A stretch of DNA of 64,000 nt from Coleofasciculaceae cyanobacterium (GCA_036703275.1 DATNPK010000070.1:106074-170073), one strand, 5' to 3'. Positions 37,049 to 51,400 are shown, numbered from the stretch's first letter. Numbers and translations: made by a program. Notes: generated by a model from the sequence alone, not told the origin.

Positions 37049-37999
37049 CTATCGATTTTGAGTTTTGGCTAAAGCTAGATAAAGTCCATCAAAAAGCTTA
37101 ATTCCTAAAGATTCAAGCTCTATATCTGTTAAGCCTGCTAGTAACCATCCTTTGAGAATAGTTTCGACACCGATTGCCTCTGGAGATATATATTGTCCGT
37201 CTCGCAAATCAAGTTCGTGAACGATTTGGGCGATCGCAAATACTCCAGATTGTTCTAAACCAAATCGCAGCATCATCGTCTCAAAGCTACATAAATTTCC
37301 TTGATGTCCAAATTCCGCTTCTTTTATATCAAAGGCAATTTCATCCGCTTCTGGTTGCAGGGAATAGCGAATGATAGCCGCAGAATCGATAAACTTACGG
37401 ATTAACCAAATACAAGCAAGACGATCTACAAATGGACGCGGACGAGTAACCCAGCGTTTATGTTGATATTCTGTAACATTAACGCTAACTAAGTTTTCGG
37501 AATTAGGTTGTTGAAGATATTGTTCAATTCTAGTTAATCTGGCTGCTACTGGTTGAGCATCAGAACAATCAAAAAAATCGAGGGTCAGAATTTCACTGTA
37601 GCGTTTTCTTAATTTTGCGATCGCATTTTTGATTTCTGCAACTTCAATTTTTGGCTGAGTATTAATTTTTTGTTCTAGCTCTTCTGTTTGAGTATCAATC
37701 TCTAGATAATCTTGTTGGCGAGCTTGGCGAAACATCTCTATTAGTTGTTGGTCGCTCAATCCTTCAAACTGTTCTACATAGAATACTAAAGCATCTCCTT
37801 TTGCCTGTTGAACCTCTTGCATTAACCATTGAAAAGCTTCAATACATTCATCTTTTGCAGGTAAAATGTATACTCCTGTCTTGACCGAGATCGAACCAAG
37901 ACGGCGTAATCTTCGCCAAAGGGTTACACGGGGACTTGAACTAGATTTAGAAGGCAAAGAATAGGAAAATACTAGCCATTTCATCGACTTATTCACCAA
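37049..37999 (-). CDS. chrB: Chromate resistance protein ChrB
   Basis: A 316-residue protein. The N-terminal region (KWLVFSYSLPSKSSSSPRVT, LWRRLRRLGSISVKTGVYIL) and the C-terminal region (RPRPFVDRLACIWLIRKFID, AIIRYSLQPEADEIAFDIK, LCSFETMMLRFGL) match ChrB domains in order. ChrB proteins are chromate-sensitive regulators or auxiliary resistance factors of chrA operons. It precedes chrA in the same direction, so regulation of efflux is the likely role; whether it binds DNA itself is not shown by the sequence. Confidence 0.85.
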   Translation of the reverse strand: MVNKSMKWLVFSYSLPSKSSSSPRVTLWRRLRRLGSISVKTGVYILPAKDECIEAFQWLMQEVQQAKGDALVFYVEQFEGLSDQQLIEMFRQARQQDYLEIDTQTEELEQKINTQPKIEVAEIKNAIAKLRKRYSEILTLDFFDCSDAQPVAARLTRIEQYLQQPNSENLVSVNVTEYQHKRWVTRPRPFVDRLACIWLIRKFIDSAAIIRYSLQPEADEIAFDIKEAEFGHQGNLCSFETMMLRFGLEQSGVFAIAQIVHELDLRDGQYISPEAIGVETILKGWLLAGLTDIELESLGIKLFDGLYLALAKTQNR

Positions 38000-38023
38000 C
38001 TTATTGAAATAATTCTACGCTCA

Positions 38024-39151
38024 CTATTCTCCATACCAAATAGACTCTATCTTGCTGATAATATATTTAGCTTGAGTTAGTTTTTCTTGATTGAGAATGA
38101 CTGTAACGTGACCTAGCTTTCTACCTAAGCGTGAAGTTTTCCCGTACCAATGTAAGAAAGAATTAGGAATAGTTAAAATGCAATTTCGTGTTTCTTGATA
38201 GTCAGAATCAGATTCTTCAAAACCCAACAAGTTAACCATAATCGCCCCAGCCGATTTTAAACTTGTATCTCCCAAAGGCAAACACGTAACTGCCCTTAAC
38301 TGCATCGCAAACTGAGAAGTATTACAGCCATCTAGAGTATAGTGTCCTGAATTGTGAGTGCGGGGTGCAATTTCGTTAACTAAGACTCGGTTATCTTTGG
38401 TCAGAAAAAACTCGATGCCGAATACTCCAACTACTTCTAGCTTATCTAAAATAGTACGGGCGATCGCTTTCACTTCTTGCGCCACTTGTTGATCGACACT
38501 TGCGGGGGTAATTGTCCAGTGGCAGATCTGATTTTTTTGAAAGGTTTCGGTAACAGGATAAATAGCGATTTCTCCCAACGCATTACGAGCAGCTATGATG
38601 CCTAATTCTCGTTCAAACGGAACAAATTCTTCAACTACTAATTCGGCAACGGGAATACATTGAGAAAGATTATCCAAAGTCTGAGCGTCTTTGACAATAA
38701 AAGTTCCTTGTCCATCGTAACCATGACGACGAGCTTTGAGAACTAGAGGAAATCCATAATTAGAAGCGAGATTCTGAGGTGACGACCAGAGACTAAACTT
38801 AGGCACAGATAAGCCAATATTTTTGAGAAAATTGCGCTGCTCGTATTTATCTAGCAAAGGAGCAAGGGCATTTAGACTTGGCTTAAAACACACTCCCTGT
38901 TGAGCTAGTTGCTGTAACGCGTTTAAATTAATAAATTCATTCTCAAAGGTAATTACATCGCATAAAGTAGCGAGCTTGGCGGTAGCATGAGCATCATCAA
39001 TATCAGACAGAATAATCTGTTTCGCTCTGCTAACGGCTGGATCATCTTGACTTGAGGTCTGTACAATCAACTCAATATTTAATTTGGCTGCTTCTTCTGC
39101 CATCATCCAAGCCAATTGCCCGCCACCAATCACCCCGACTCGCTTGTCCAT
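38024..39151 (-). CDS. purK: 5-(carboxyamino)imidazole ribonucleotide synthase
   Basis: A 375-residue ATP-grasp enzyme starting at ATG 39151 (MDKRVGVIGGGQLAWMMAEE); an upstream in-frame ATG at 39178 adds nine residues but is less likely. The nucleotide-binding part reads FPLVLKARRHGYDGQGTFIV, then VPFERELGIIAARN, VVGVFGIEFFLTKDNRVLVN and EIAPRTHNSGHYTLDGCNTS. It carboxylates AIR with bicarbonate and ATP in purine synthesis. PurE, the partner mutase, is not adjacent. It is about 25 bp from the chrB stop, in the same direction. Confidence 0.93.
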   Translation of the reverse strand: MDKRVGVIGGGQLAWMMAEEAAKLNIELIVQTSSQDDPAVSRAKQIILSDIDDAHATAKLATLCDVITFENEFINLNALQQLAQQGVCFKPSLNALAPLLDKYEQRNFLKNIGLSVPKFSLWSSPQNLASNYGFPLVLKARRHGYDGQGTFIVKDAQTLDNLSQCIPVAELVVEEFVPFERELGIIAARNALGEIAIYPVTETFQKNQICHWTITPASVDQQVAQEVKAIARTILDKLEVVGVFGIEFFLTKDNRVLVNEIAPRTHNSGHYTLDGCNTSQFAMQLRAVTCLPLGDTSLKSAGAIMVNLLGFEESDSDYQETRNCILTIPNSFLHWYGKTSRLGRKLGHVTVILNQEKLTQAKYIISKIESIWYGE

Positions 39152-39338
39152 GCTTCCTCTAGCTGTTTTCCTCAACAATTAACCAGTTTACTAGCTAGTC
39201 AGGAAGATGCTGAGAAAAAAAGTCAGTCATTTTTGACCAGACGCTGCAAATAACTAAGCAAATGACTAATTACAACTGACATCCATAACTGACTAATTTT
39301 GTTTGGAGCGTCTTAGCTGCAATATTTCTTAACATTAC

Positions 39339-39659
39339 TTAAATATCGTCTAAAATCCATTCAGAACTACGTTCACCAAGATCGAGTTGAATGCTAACAG
39401 CTTTACCTAATCTGGGACGCTCACGAGTTTTCTCAATAAAAGACTGTATCTGCTCTACACCGTTCCAAGCATTGAGATAAAGTGCGATCGCGTTGAGATT
39501 TTCCGTATATTCTTGAGGAGACAAGGGAAAAGAGGCTTGTTCCAAGTATTTCCACATCACCTGGACAAAGATTTTACCCTTAACTTTTCTCAGCTGCACA
39601 TCATAAGAACAGCCCCATTTTGACAATAAAAGCTGGTGTAATTGTTCGCCTGTGATCAT
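39339..39659 (-). CDS. DUF3067 family protein
   Basis: A 106-residue soluble protein (ITGEQLHQLLLSKWGCSYDV, QLRKVKGKIFVQVMWKYLEQ, then GKAVSIQLDLGERSSEWILD) matching the DUF3067 family of cyanobacteria and plastids, whose function is unknown. It is the last leftward gene before the divergent photosynthetic block that starts with petC. Confidence 0.82.
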   Translation of the reverse strand: MITGEQLHQLLLSKWGCSYDVQLRKVKGKIFVQVMWKYLEQASFPLSPQEYTENLNAIALYLNAWNGVEQIQSFIEKTRERPRLGKAVSIQLDLGERSSEWILDDI

Positions 39660-39927
39660 TTTTTATCCCAAGAAAAACTAATGAGTGGAACGTATACTCA
39701 ATCTCTGTAATAATTTAATACATTGGTTTGCCTTGCGTTTTAAATCAAGCTTGAATTGGTAATGTCAAATTGATTCTGACAAATACTTTAAAGCAAGCTT
39801 CAAAAAAATACACGCAACTGTTAACTTTTAAACCAGGAGAACTGCGCAAATTCTTTGGAATAGAAGAGTATAAACATTCCCCTGTTATTATCATAGTTTA
39901 CAAAAAAAATACGATTTATCTATAGTT

Positions 39928-40485
39928 ATGGCTCAAGTTTCTGGTAACGTCCCTAACATGGACGACAATGATGTCCCCGATTTGGGACGCAGACAATTTA
40001 TGAATTTGCTTACCTTTGGCTCGATTACAGGAGTAGCCTTGGGAGCTTTATATCCAGTAGTAAAATTCTTTATTCCCAATACTGGTGGTGGCGGTGCTGG
40101 TGGGGTAACCGCTAAAGATGCCTTAGGCAACGATATTATTGTCAGCGAATTTTTGGCTGAACATCAGGCAGGCGATCGTACTTTGGCTCAAGGTTTGAAA
40201 GGCGATCCTACTTATATTGTGGTGGAAGGAGATTCAACACTACGAAACTACGGGATCAATGCCGTATGCACTCACTTAGGTTGTGTAGTTCCTTGGAATA
40301 ATAGTGAAAATAAATTTATCTGTCCCTGTCATGGTTCTCAGTACAACGAAGCTGGCAAGGTAGTTAGAGGCCCTGCACCTTTATCTTTGGCACTAGTTCA
40401 CGCAGAGGAAAAAGAAGACAAGCTAATCTTTAGTCAGTGGACAGAAACTGACTTCCGTACTGGAGAAAAACCTTATTGGGCATAG
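39928..40485 (+). CDS. petC: Cytochrome b6f Rieske iron-sulfur protein
   Basis: A 185-residue thylakoid protein. A short N-terminus with a twin-arginine motif ([15 protein letters not shown], 19-33) leads into one membrane helix ([20 protein letters not shown]). The lumenal [2Fe-2S] domain has CTHLGC (Cys114, His116, Cys119) and CPCHGS (Cys132, Cys134, His135). Cys114, His116, Cys132 and His135 hold the cluster, and Cys119-Cys134 form the disulfide. It passes electrons from plastoquinol to cytochrome f. petA follows by 139 bp, the standard petCA operon. Confidence 0.97.
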   Translation: MAQVSGNVPNMDDNDVPDLGRRQFMNLLTFGSITGVALGALYPVVKFFIPNTGGGGAGGVTAKDALGNDIIVSEFLAEHQAGDRTLAQGLKGDPTYIVVEGDSTLRNYGINAVCTHLGCVVPWNNSENKFICPCHGSQYNEAGKVVRGPAPLSLALVHAEEKEDKLIFSQWTETDFRTGEKPYWA

Positions 40486-40624
40486 CTTAGAAGATCAAGA
40501 ATGAAAGATTGCGAAAGATAATGAGTTCCTAATCGGAAAATCAAATCATTCAAATCTTTTTATCGATGCCCAATACAAATATTATTCATAAAAATTAATC
40601 TTGTTGAGATTATCGATCGAACAA

Positions 40625-41611
40625 ATGAGAACATTGAAACCATTGGCAATCATCAGACTAGCCAAGGAAATAATTGCTAAATCTACCGTTGTGGCGATCG
40701 CTACCGTGACTATTTTCTTAGCCAGCGATCTTGTCTTGTCCCAATCTGCTGCTGCATATCCTTTCTGGGCGCAACAAACTGCTCCAGAGACACCCAGAGA
40801 AGCTACAGGCAGAATTGTCTGTGCTAACTGCCACCTAGCACAAAAAGAAGCAGAAGTAGAAATTCCTCAGTCGGTATTGCCCGATACCGTATTTGAAGCT
40901 GTAGTCAAAATTCCTTATGACTTAGCCAGCCAACAAATACTGGGAGATGGTTCTAAAGGTGGCTTAAACGTTGGTGCAGTGCTAATGCTGCCTGAAGGCT
41001 TTAAAATTGCCCCAGAAGACCGTATACCCGAAGAAATGAAGGAAAAAGCTGGTGGGGTTTATTTCCAAGAGTATAAAGAAGGTGCAAATAACGTGGTTCT
41101 TGTCGGGCCTCTTCCTGGAGACCAATACCAAGAAATAACTTTTCCAGTACTTTCTCCCGATCCTAAAACAGACAAAAATGTCCGTTTTGGTAAGTATCCA
41201 GTTCACCTAGGAGCTAACCGAGGACGCGGACAGATATATCCCACAGGTGAAGCTAGCAATAACAACCAAATAAAAGCTTCTGTCGCAGGTACAATTGCCG
41301 CCATCACTCCGCAAGAAGCAGGTGGCTACGAAGTGACTATTAACACTGAAACTGGCACAGCAACAGATACTATTCCCCTAGGTCCTGAATTAATCGTTGC
41401 CGAAGGACAGCAAATTGCTGCGGGTGAAGCTTTGACTAACAATCCCAACGTTGGCGGTTTTGGTCAAAAAGATACGGAAGTAGTTCTACAAAGTCCTGCT
41501 CGTATCGCTGGCTTAATGGCTTTTGCTGGCGGTATTATGATTTGCCAAATTCTACTAGTAATTAAGAAAAAACAAGTAGAAAGAGTCCAAGCTGCCGAAA
41601 TGAATTTTTAA
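40625..41611 (+). CDS. petA: Cytochrome f
   Basis: A 328-residue c-type cytochrome from the ATG at 40625; a TTG eight codons earlier is less likely. The signal peptide ends at AAA before YPFWAQQ, and the mature N-terminal tyrosine is the axial haem ligand. The haem motif is VCANCHLAQ. The large lumenal part ends in one C-terminal helix ([20 protein letters not shown]) with a positive stromal tail. It accepts electrons from the Rieske centre and reduces plastocyanin or cytochrome c6. It is followed by a clear terminator. Confidence 0.98.
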   Translation: MRTLKPLAIIRLAKEIIAKSTVVAIATVTIFLASDLVLSQSAAAYPFWAQQTAPETPREATGRIVCANCHLAQKEAEVEIPQSVLPDTVFEAVVKIPYDLASQQILGDGSKGGLNVGAVLMLPEGFKIAPEDRIPEEMKEKAGGVYFQEYKEGANNVVLVGPLPGDQYQEITFPVLSPDPKTDKNVRFGKYPVHLGANRGRGQIYPTGEASNNNQIKASVAGTIAAITPQEAGGYEVTINTETGTATDTIPLGPELIVAEGQQIAAGEALTNNPNVGGFGQKDTEVVLQSPARIAGLMAFAGGIMICQILLVIKKKQVERVQAAEMNF

Positions 41612-41646
41612 TTTATTTATTTGCAGTTTGAATTGAATAACTATTA

Positions 41647-41675
41647 AGGCAGGTCTGATACCTGTCTTTTTTTTT
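41647..41675 (+). terminator. Rho-independent terminator after petA
   Basis: An 8-bp stem (AGGCAGGT / ACCTGTCT, one G-T pair, 5-base loop) is followed by at least eight T residues, 35 bases past the petA stop. It closes the petCA transcript. Confidence 0.9.
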
Positions 41676-44655
<2,980 letters not shown>

Positions 44656-44675
44656 GGAAGTAAAGCTAATTTTGT

Positions 44676-44742
44676 AAGGTAGGCAAATTTCAGTTAAATC
44701 GCGATCGCTCATTAGCAAGCTATTTTTGTCTACCTTTTTTTA
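44676..44742 (+). terminator. Terminator-like stem with long loop after apcE
   Basis: AAGGTAG(G)CAAA at 44676 pairs with TTTG(T)CTACCTT near 44730, followed by TTTTT. The loop holds an inner HIP1 palindrome. The stem is imperfect but the position and T-run fit a terminator 20 bases past the stop. Confidence 0.6.
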
Positions 44743-45303
44743 CGTTGACAGTTTTTACTTTAGTTCCATAATCAAAATTTCTTACCTTAGTAAGATGTAA
44801 CATTAAATTGTGTTAAGGAAGAGTAATTAACTGCAACAAAATATCAGATTATAGTTTAAGTATGGGTGCTTGCTTAAGTAAAAAATACTTTACTGCACTT
44901 GGCAGTAGCGTTTACTCTAAGGCTTTTCTAGCAGCAAAAGTTTACATGGGGCTAACGAGGAAGCAGATGTTGCCAGACATTAACTTCATGTAAAGGTTTG
45001 TTAATACGTTACCTAGTTTTCGCACTTTAGTTTGGCGAAGCTGCAATACTAAAGTTTGTAACCAAAAGTTAGAAACTGGGTGACAAAACAGAGTAATCTA
45101 TAAGAAAGATTTAACCAGCAGCAACTAAGCGCGGATTTGAATTATAAAAGCCTAGTTTAGTTGAATAGCGCCATATCTAATAGCTAAAGCGATCGAGCTA
45201 TTAACTAAGATAGTTAGCTGGAAATCTTTTCTAACTAAAGCTATCGACTTAAAAGATAGTTTGTTTATTAATTTTATTTCATTGTATTGGGAGGAATCCA
45301 TCG
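44743..45303 (+). promoter_or_regulatory. Long leader and promoter region of apcABC
   Basis: About 560 bases with no gene between the apcE terminator and the apcA ATG. The ribosome site GGGAGGAATCC lies ~9 bases before the start. Repeated stretches (TAGCTAAAG..., TTAACTAA...) could form RNA structure. Such long leaders are usual for the highly expressed allophycocyanin operon, but no specific promoter was pinned down. Confidence 0.5.
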
Positions 45304-45789
45304 ATGAGTATAGTCACGAAATCTATCGTGAATGCCGATGCAGAGGCTCGCTACTTGAGTCCTGGCGAATTAGAAAGAATTAAATCTTTTGTAACTACTG
45401 GCGAAAGCCGCTTACGTATCGCTCAAACTCTGACTGAGTCTCGCGAGCGCATCGTTAAGCAAGCTGGAGATCAGCTATTCCAAAAGCGTCCTGACGTTGT
45501 TTCTCCTGGCGGTAACGCTTACGGTGAAGAAATGACTGCAACTTGTCTACGTGACATGGACTACTACCTGCGCCTAATTACTTATGGTGTGGTAGCTGGT
45601 GATATCACTCCAATTGAAGAAATTGGTTTAGTTGGTGCCAGAGAAATGTACAAGTCTTTGGGAACCGATGTAGGCGCTATGGCTCAAAGCATTCGTGAGA
45701 TGAAAAATGTAGCTACTTCGATGATGTCTGCTGAAGACACTGGTGAAGCTGCTTCCTACTTCGATTATGTGATCGGAGCTATGCAGTAA
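45304..45789 (+). CDS. apcA: Allophycocyanin alpha subunit
   Basis: A 161-residue phycobiliprotein of the globin-like fold. The chromophore cysteine is Cys81 in [20 protein letters not shown]. The N-terminal [20 protein letters not shown] and the C-terminal [13 protein letters not shown] are highly conserved. It pairs with ApcB, binds phycocyanobilin and forms the phycobilisome core trimers that pass excitation to ApcE. It is the first gene of apcABC. Confidence 0.98.
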   Translation: MSIVTKSIVNADAEARYLSPGELERIKSFVTTGESRLRIAQTLTESRERIVKQAGDQLFQKRPDVVSPGGNAYGEEMTATCLRDMDYYLRLITYGVVAGDITPIEEIGLVGAREMYKSLGTDVGAMAQSIREMKNVATSMMSAEDTGEAASYFDYVIGAMQ

Positions 45790-45896
45790 GAGATAATACT
45801 CTGCTGCTAATATAACTAGTAACAAACTTTTTCAAAAATACACTAACTTATCAGTGTTAAACAGCTTAAGACTCGGTAAGATAAGGAAATAAAACT

Positions 45897-46382
45897 ATGC
45901 AAGACGCAATTACCTCTGTAATTAATTCAGCTGACGTTCAAGGCAGATACCTCGATGGTGCTGCTATGGATAAGTTAAAAAGCTATTTTCAAACTGGTCA
46001 ATTAAGAGTTCGCGCAGCAAGCGTAATTAGTGCTAACGCAGCTAGCATCGTTAAAGAAGCAGTAGCAAAATCTTTGCTATATTCTGATGTAACTCGTCCT
46101 GGTGGCAATATGTACACCACTCGTCGCTATGCAGCCTGTATTCGTGACTTAGACTATTATCTCCGTTATTCCACTTACGCTATGCTAGCTGGAGATCCTT
46201 CCATCCTAGATGAGCGTGTACTCAACGGTTTGAAAGAAACTTATAACTCTTTGGGAGTTCCTGTTGCTTCTACTGTTCAAGCTATCCAAGCTATGAAAGA
46301 AGTAACTGCTAGCTTAACTGGTGCTGATGCTGGTAAAGAAATGGGCGTTTATTTCGACTATATCTGCTCTGGCCTAAGCTAA
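45897..46382 (+). CDS. apcB: Allophycocyanin beta subunit
   Basis: A 161-residue phycobiliprotein starting [20 protein letters not shown]. Cys81 in [20 protein letters not shown] binds phycocyanobilin. Asn71 in GGNMYTTRR is the residue usually methylated to tune energy transfer. It forms the heterodimer with ApcA. A 107-bp gap separates it from apcA, within the normal operon range. Confidence 0.98.
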   Translation: MQDAITSVINSADVQGRYLDGAAMDKLKSYFQTGQLRVRAASVISANAASIVKEAVAKSLLYSDVTRPGGNMYTTRRYAACIRDLDYYLRYSTYAMLAGDPSILDERVLNGLKETYNSLGVPVASTVQAIQAMKEVTASLTGADAGKEMGVYFDYICSGLS

Positions 46383-46666
46383 TCTAATTAGCATTTTAAG
46401 CCGAACGTAGATTGCGAGATCGCACAGATTCGGGAAGTCTAGAGTGAGTGCTAGTTCCAATAAAGCTTAGTTTTTCGAGCGCGAAAGAAAATTAAGTTTA
46501 GACGAGATCTAGTATTGACTTCTGACTCCCGAATTTTAGTGTTTTTAGGCAGCTATTTTAAAAGCCAGATCGCTCAAGGTGGCATAAATAAGCAACATAG
46601 CTTTTGTTAGGCAAAGTTTATTACAGGAAAATTTAACTTTTTTTATTTAATCAGGAGAAATATCTC
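46383..46666 (+). promoter_or_regulatory. Long apcB-apcC spacer with possible attenuator
   Basis: About 284 bases between apcB and apcC. ATTCGGGA near 46427 is complementary to TCCCGAAT near 46527, and the second arm runs into TTTTAGTGTTTTT. It may be a partial terminator that sets a lower apcC level than apcAB (inference). A good ribosome site (AGGAGAAAT) precedes apcC. Confidence 0.45.
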
Positions 46667-46870
46667 ATGCGTATGTTTAAAGTGACTGCTTGTGTTCCCA
46701 GTCAAACTAGAATTCGTACTCAAAGAGAATTACAAAATACCTTTTTTACCAAGCTCGTACCTTATGACAATTGGTTTCGTGAGCAGCAGCGCATTATGAA
46801 AATGGGTGGCAAAATTATTAAGGTTGAGTTGGCAACAGGTAAACAAGGCATGAATACAGGTTTGTCTTAG
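46667..46870 (+). CDS. apcC: Phycobilisome core small linker, L-C 7.8
   Basis: A 67-residue basic protein of the CpcD-type domain (MRMFKVTACVPSQTRIRTQR, then ELQNTFFTKLVPYDNWFREQ). It caps allophycocyanin trimers and closes the core cylinders. Length is exact for the family. It ends the apcABC operon and is followed by a terminator. Confidence 0.95.
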   Translation: MRMFKVTACVPSQTRIRTQRELQNTFFTKLVPYDNWFREQQRIMKMGGKIIKVELATGKQGMNTGLS

Positions 46871-46903
46871 GTGCTCAAATAGCGCAATACTTAATTTAAA
46901 CAA

Positions 46904-46931
46904 GAGAGGGGTCTGATTGACCTCTTTTTTA
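46904..46931 (+). terminator. Terminator after apcC
   Basis: GAGAGGGGTC pairs with GACCTCT through a 5-base loop with one or two unpaired G, followed by TTTTTT, 34 bases past the apcC stop. It ends the apc transcript before ftsW. Confidence 0.75.
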
Positions 46932-47041
46932 TTGTCAGTTATAAACGGTAAACTTTTAAAATTAAACCTAAAACCAGAAACTTTAGCATTAAACATCTGT
47001 TACCTTTAAAAAGCAAAAACCTAAAAATAATATTAGTATTG

Positions 47042-48256
47042 GTGAAAGCTAAAGTTGTAAAGCAATATCTGAGTTATTTTATTCCTTTCATTACCCCTCA
47101 AGTGAAGTCTTGGACGTGGGAAGCTCGCTTATTAAATTGGTTAACTTACGTTTGGTTGATTATTGGCTTAATTACTTTAGTATCTGCCTCTTATCCTGAG
47201 GGAATTAGCTTTCATAATGATGGGCTGTATATTTTTAAACGTCAATTGATTGGTGTGGCTGTAGGCATTGTGGGATTTAATTTTGTGGCGAATCAGCCTT
47301 TGAGTAAAACGATTAAAATTTCCCCCGTGATGGTGCTAATTTTCTTGTTGTTGATTTTTGCAACTTTGATTCCAGGTTTAGGTAAAACGACTATGGGAGC
47401 TAGTCGTTGGATTGCAATTGGACCATTTTCACTACAGCCATCAGAACTAATTAAACCTTTTTTGGTGTTGCAGGCAGCTTATTTATTTTCTCGCTGGAAT
47501 CGGCTACAAAATAAAGTGCGTTCAGTGTGGTTAATAGTGTTCACTCTAGTTTTAGCTGGAATCTTAAAACAGCCTAATCTAAGCACTACAGGATTGTGTG
47601 GCATGAGTTTGTGGCTAATTGCCTTGGCAGCCGAATTACCTTTGGGTCAACTAATTGCTGTTGCTGGTGGCGGCTTGGGTGTAGCCAGTCTTAGTGTGGT
47701 TCTCAACCCTTATCAGCTCGATCGCATCACTTCTTTCCTCAATCCTTGGCAAGATTATCATAATAAAGGATATCAGTTAATTCAAAGCCTCCTGGCGATC
47801 GCCTCTGGCAATTTAAACGGTACAGGATTTGGTCTTTCTCAACAAAAATTATCATACTTGCCAATTAGTTCGACAGACTTTATTTTTGCAGTTTACGCCG
47901 AAGAATTTGGCTTTGTAGGATGTCTGCTGCTGCTATTGTTGATTATCGGCTACGGCACTTTAGCTTTGAGAGTCGCAATTAAATGCAGTCACAATGTTCC
48001 TCGGTTAGTTGCTGTAGGTGCAATGGTTTTTCTGGTCGGACAATCATTAATTAATATTGGTGTAGCAACAGGTTCTCTGCCAACAACAGGCTTACCATTA
48101 CCTTTCTTTAGTTACGGAATTAATTCAATTATTGCTTCTTTGCTATTAGCAGGATTTTTAGTACGAGTTGCCAGAGAAAGCAACACCACCAGAGTAATTT
48201 CTCTCAAGCAGATATCTAATTATGGACAGACTTTCTCCCCAGGAAATAAAAAATGA
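47042..48256 (+). CDS. ftsW: FtsW/RodA family cell-division protein
   Basis: A membrane protein of about 404 residues with about 10 hydrophobic helices. Conserved family loops are LGKTTMGASRWIAIGPFSLQ, PSELIKPFLVLQ, then GFGLSQQKLSYLPISSTDFI and FAVYAEEFGFVG and PTTGLPLPFFSYG. It is a peptidoglycan glycosyltransferase at the division septum (or in elongation if RodA). The first codon is GTG 47042; a TTG one codon earlier is also open. The gene sits immediately after the apc operon, and its own promoter must lie in the ~110 bases after the apcC terminator. Confidence 0.88.
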   Translation: MKAKVVKQYLSYFIPFITPQVKSWTWEARLLNWLTYVWLIIGLITLVSASYPEGISFHNDGLYIFKRQLIGVAVGIVGFNFVANQPLSKTIKISPVMVLIFLLLIFATLIPGLGKTTMGASRWIAIGPFSLQPSELIKPFLVLQAAYLFSRWNRLQNKVRSVWLIVFTLVLAGILKQPNLSTTGLCGMSLWLIALAAELPLGQLIAVAGGGLGVASLSVVLNPYQLDRITSFLNPWQDYHNKGYQLIQSLLAIASGNLNGTGFGLSQQKLSYLPISSTDFIFAVYAEEFGFVGCLLLLLLIIGYGTLALRVAIKCSHNVPRLVAVGAMVFLVGQSLINIGVATGSLPTTGLPLPFFSYGINSIIASLLLAGFLVRVARESNTTRVISLKQISNYGQTFSPGNKK

Positions 48257-48443
48257 TCGTACAATAGGGCATTTAAAATGACCGCGTCAGGCGTAGTACC
48301 GTTCACTTGATTAAAGATCTTTGGTTCTAGGAACTAGTTCGGTATTTATGTGAGATTGAACTGTTTAGAATTCATAATTAAACTAGTTGCTGAACTAAAT
48401 CTTGCCAAAAATTGCTAGTTTGTTTTTGAACCCATGATCGATT

Positions 48444-51400
48444 ATGCCTACTTCCAAGCGGGATCTACTTAATTCTGTCCCCAAAGTTACTAACTCTAAA
48501 AAAATAATGCACGTTCCTGGCTCAGTTGTTGGTAATCGCTATCAAATTATTCAAGAGTTAGGTAGGTTAGAAAAAGGGAAAACCTACCTGGCAAAAGATT
48601 TGCAGACTACGGTCGATCCTAGATGCGTGGTGGAGCGGTTAAGTCCTAACTGTGATAATGAGGCAAATTGGCAGATAATTCAACAGCATCTGGAAAATGA
48701 AGTAGCGGTATTAAAGAGAATAGGAGATCATCCACAAATTCCCCAGTTTTACAATTATTTTGTTGACGAGCGACAATTTTATTTGGTTCGTGAATATATT
48801 GATGGGGATAATTTAGAGCAGGAAGTTACCCGTAAAATATTTGATGAAGCAGATGTAATTTACTTAATTCAAGATGTTCTGAGAATCCTCGATTTTATTC
48901 ACAAAACAAATGTGATTCATCGCGATATTCAACCAATTCACTTGATTAGGCGCAAGCAAGATAATACATTTGTTTTAATTGATTTTGCTGCTATTGGTGA
49001 GATTGAATCGACGAAAATAAATCTGCAAGGTGAGCTGATTTTTGATAATTCTTTGGACAATTGGTCTTACATAGCACCAGAACAGAAAACAGGAAAGTCT
49101 CACTTTAATAGTGATATTTATGCTTTGGCTCGAACTGCTATATATGCTGTAACAGGGCGATCGCCACAGGAACTAGAGCAAACCAACCTAAATTGGCAAC
49201 AGCAGTGTCAAATCAGTCTTAAATTAGAGGCGATTTTACTCAAGATGATGTCACCAGTCGTAGAACAACGCTATGGCTCTGCTTTGGAAGTGCTGTATGA
49301 TTTGCGACCATTACTTAAAATTAGACAAGTAGTAGGGGGACGTTATTTAATTACTCGCTATTTAGGTGGAGACGGGGAAATTGAAACTTATCTAGCTGAT
49401 AACCTGCATCGCCAATATCAATCTCCTTGTTTACTCAAGCAAATTGAACTGCCCCAGGCAGATGGTGGTGGCAAAGTCAAAATTGAACGGCATTTTGCTG
49501 AAGAACTATCAGTTTTAGAAAGATTAGGATATCATGAGCAAATTCCTCAACTATGGGATCATTTTCAAGAAAACGACGAATTTTATCTGGTTCAAGAATA
49601 TATTCGCGGCGACAATTTAGCCCAAAAAATAGCGCAGAATAATATATCAACTTCACAAATAATTCAAATTTTAGTCAGTGCTTTGTCTATTTTGAGGTTT
49701 ATTCATCAAAATCGCATTATTCACCGCAATATCAAGCCTTCTAATCTGATAATTCGTGACCAAGATGGGCAAATAATCTTAACCGACTTTGGTATTTTAG
49801 CCGATATCAAGGCTTTGCCTAATACCAGGGGCTATAGCCAGAATCAGAATAAACAAAACTATTGGTCTCCCGAACAAATTGCTGGCAGACCTACTATTAC
49901 CAGCGATATTTATGCTCTAGGCATGACGGTAATTGAAGCTTTAACTAAAGCCAAACCAGTTACTCTGAGCCGAAAAGAACAGACAGGAGAGCTGGTGTGG
50001 AGCCAAAATATTGACCTAGATCGCCGTTTGATTAAAATCATCAACAAAATGGTTCAGCTAGATTTAGGACGGCGTTATCAGTCTGCCGAGAAAATTCTCC
50101 ACGATCTTCAAAGAATCAATAATTACAATTCTTTGAGTCGCCTGCAACCAGTGACATTTCAGGCCAAGCAAAGGACATTTGCTACTAAAATAAGCATTTT
50201 ACCGATCTTAGTCGGTTTGTTGGGTATAGGCTGTTTATTAGGCAGCATAGAATTTGCTTTTCCTACAGTTAGACCAGTTTATTATTGGTATCAGGGTAAA
50301 AAATTACTACCAGAGCAACCTCAAACTGCGCTTAACTCTTTTATTAAAGCGATTGATTTAAAACCTCAAAGTTGGCTGGCCTGGTCTGGTAGAGGAGATG
50401 CTTTGTATGTTCTAGAACGTTATCCTCAAGCTTTAGAAGCATATGTTGAGGCAACAAAGCTAAATCCAAACAAGGCTGAAATTTGGCAAAAACAAGGCAA
50501 TACTTTATATCGCTTAGAAAGATTTACCGAAGCGATCGCGGCTTATAACCGCGCTTTAGAGTTAGAACCAGAAAATGCCTCGCTTTATAATCTCAAAGGT
50601 AAAGCTTTGTATCAACTTCAGCAATACCAGGCTGCTTTAACGATGCAGAAGGCTGCCTTGGAAATAGATCGGCTTGATGCGCAATTTTTGAGCGATCGCG
50701 CTCAGAATTTAGTACAGTTAGGAGAATATTATGATGCTCTGACTGTGTTTAACCGAGTTCAGGCAATTGAACCATTAAATTTAAAGCTGTGGCAGAATAA
50801 GTTTTTGGTATTAAAAGCGTTAAATCGCCCTCAAGAAGCAGAACGAGTTCAGCGAGAAGTTAATAATAACTATATTCAACTGCTGCAACAGCAACCCCGC
50901 AATAAACAGCACTGGCTAGAGCAAGGAGATTTTTTCACCGCTGCTGGAATGAATCAAAAGGCACTTGAGTCTTATAATCAGGCAATTGAGCTAAAGCCGA
51001 ATATGTATGAAGCTTGGCTAGCCAAAGGAAAAACTTTGACACTGTTAGGTCAAGATCAAGCAGCTTTAAACGCCTTGGATAAAGCTTTACAAATCCGCAG
51101 TCAATCTTATTTGGCTCTACAGGCTAAAGGCTCTGTGTATCAAAATCAAAGTAATCTGACCGAGGCGATCGCCAACTACGATCGAGCCATCGAGATTAAT
51201 CCTAACTATGCTCCTTTGTGGCGCGATCAGGGATTGGCTTTAAATCAACAAACAAAATACATTCAAGCCATTGAATCTCTAACCACGGCTAGTAATCTTA
51301 CGCCCTATGATGCTAGTACTTGGCAGGGATTAGCGGAAGCCTGGTCTGCTATGGATCAAAATCAAAAAGCTTTATCTGCTATCAATCGCGCTATTGAACT

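Noticed and set aside
46730..46996. An 88-codon minus-strand frame across apcC and its terminator
   Set aside because: It is antisense to apcC and spans the terminator hairpin.
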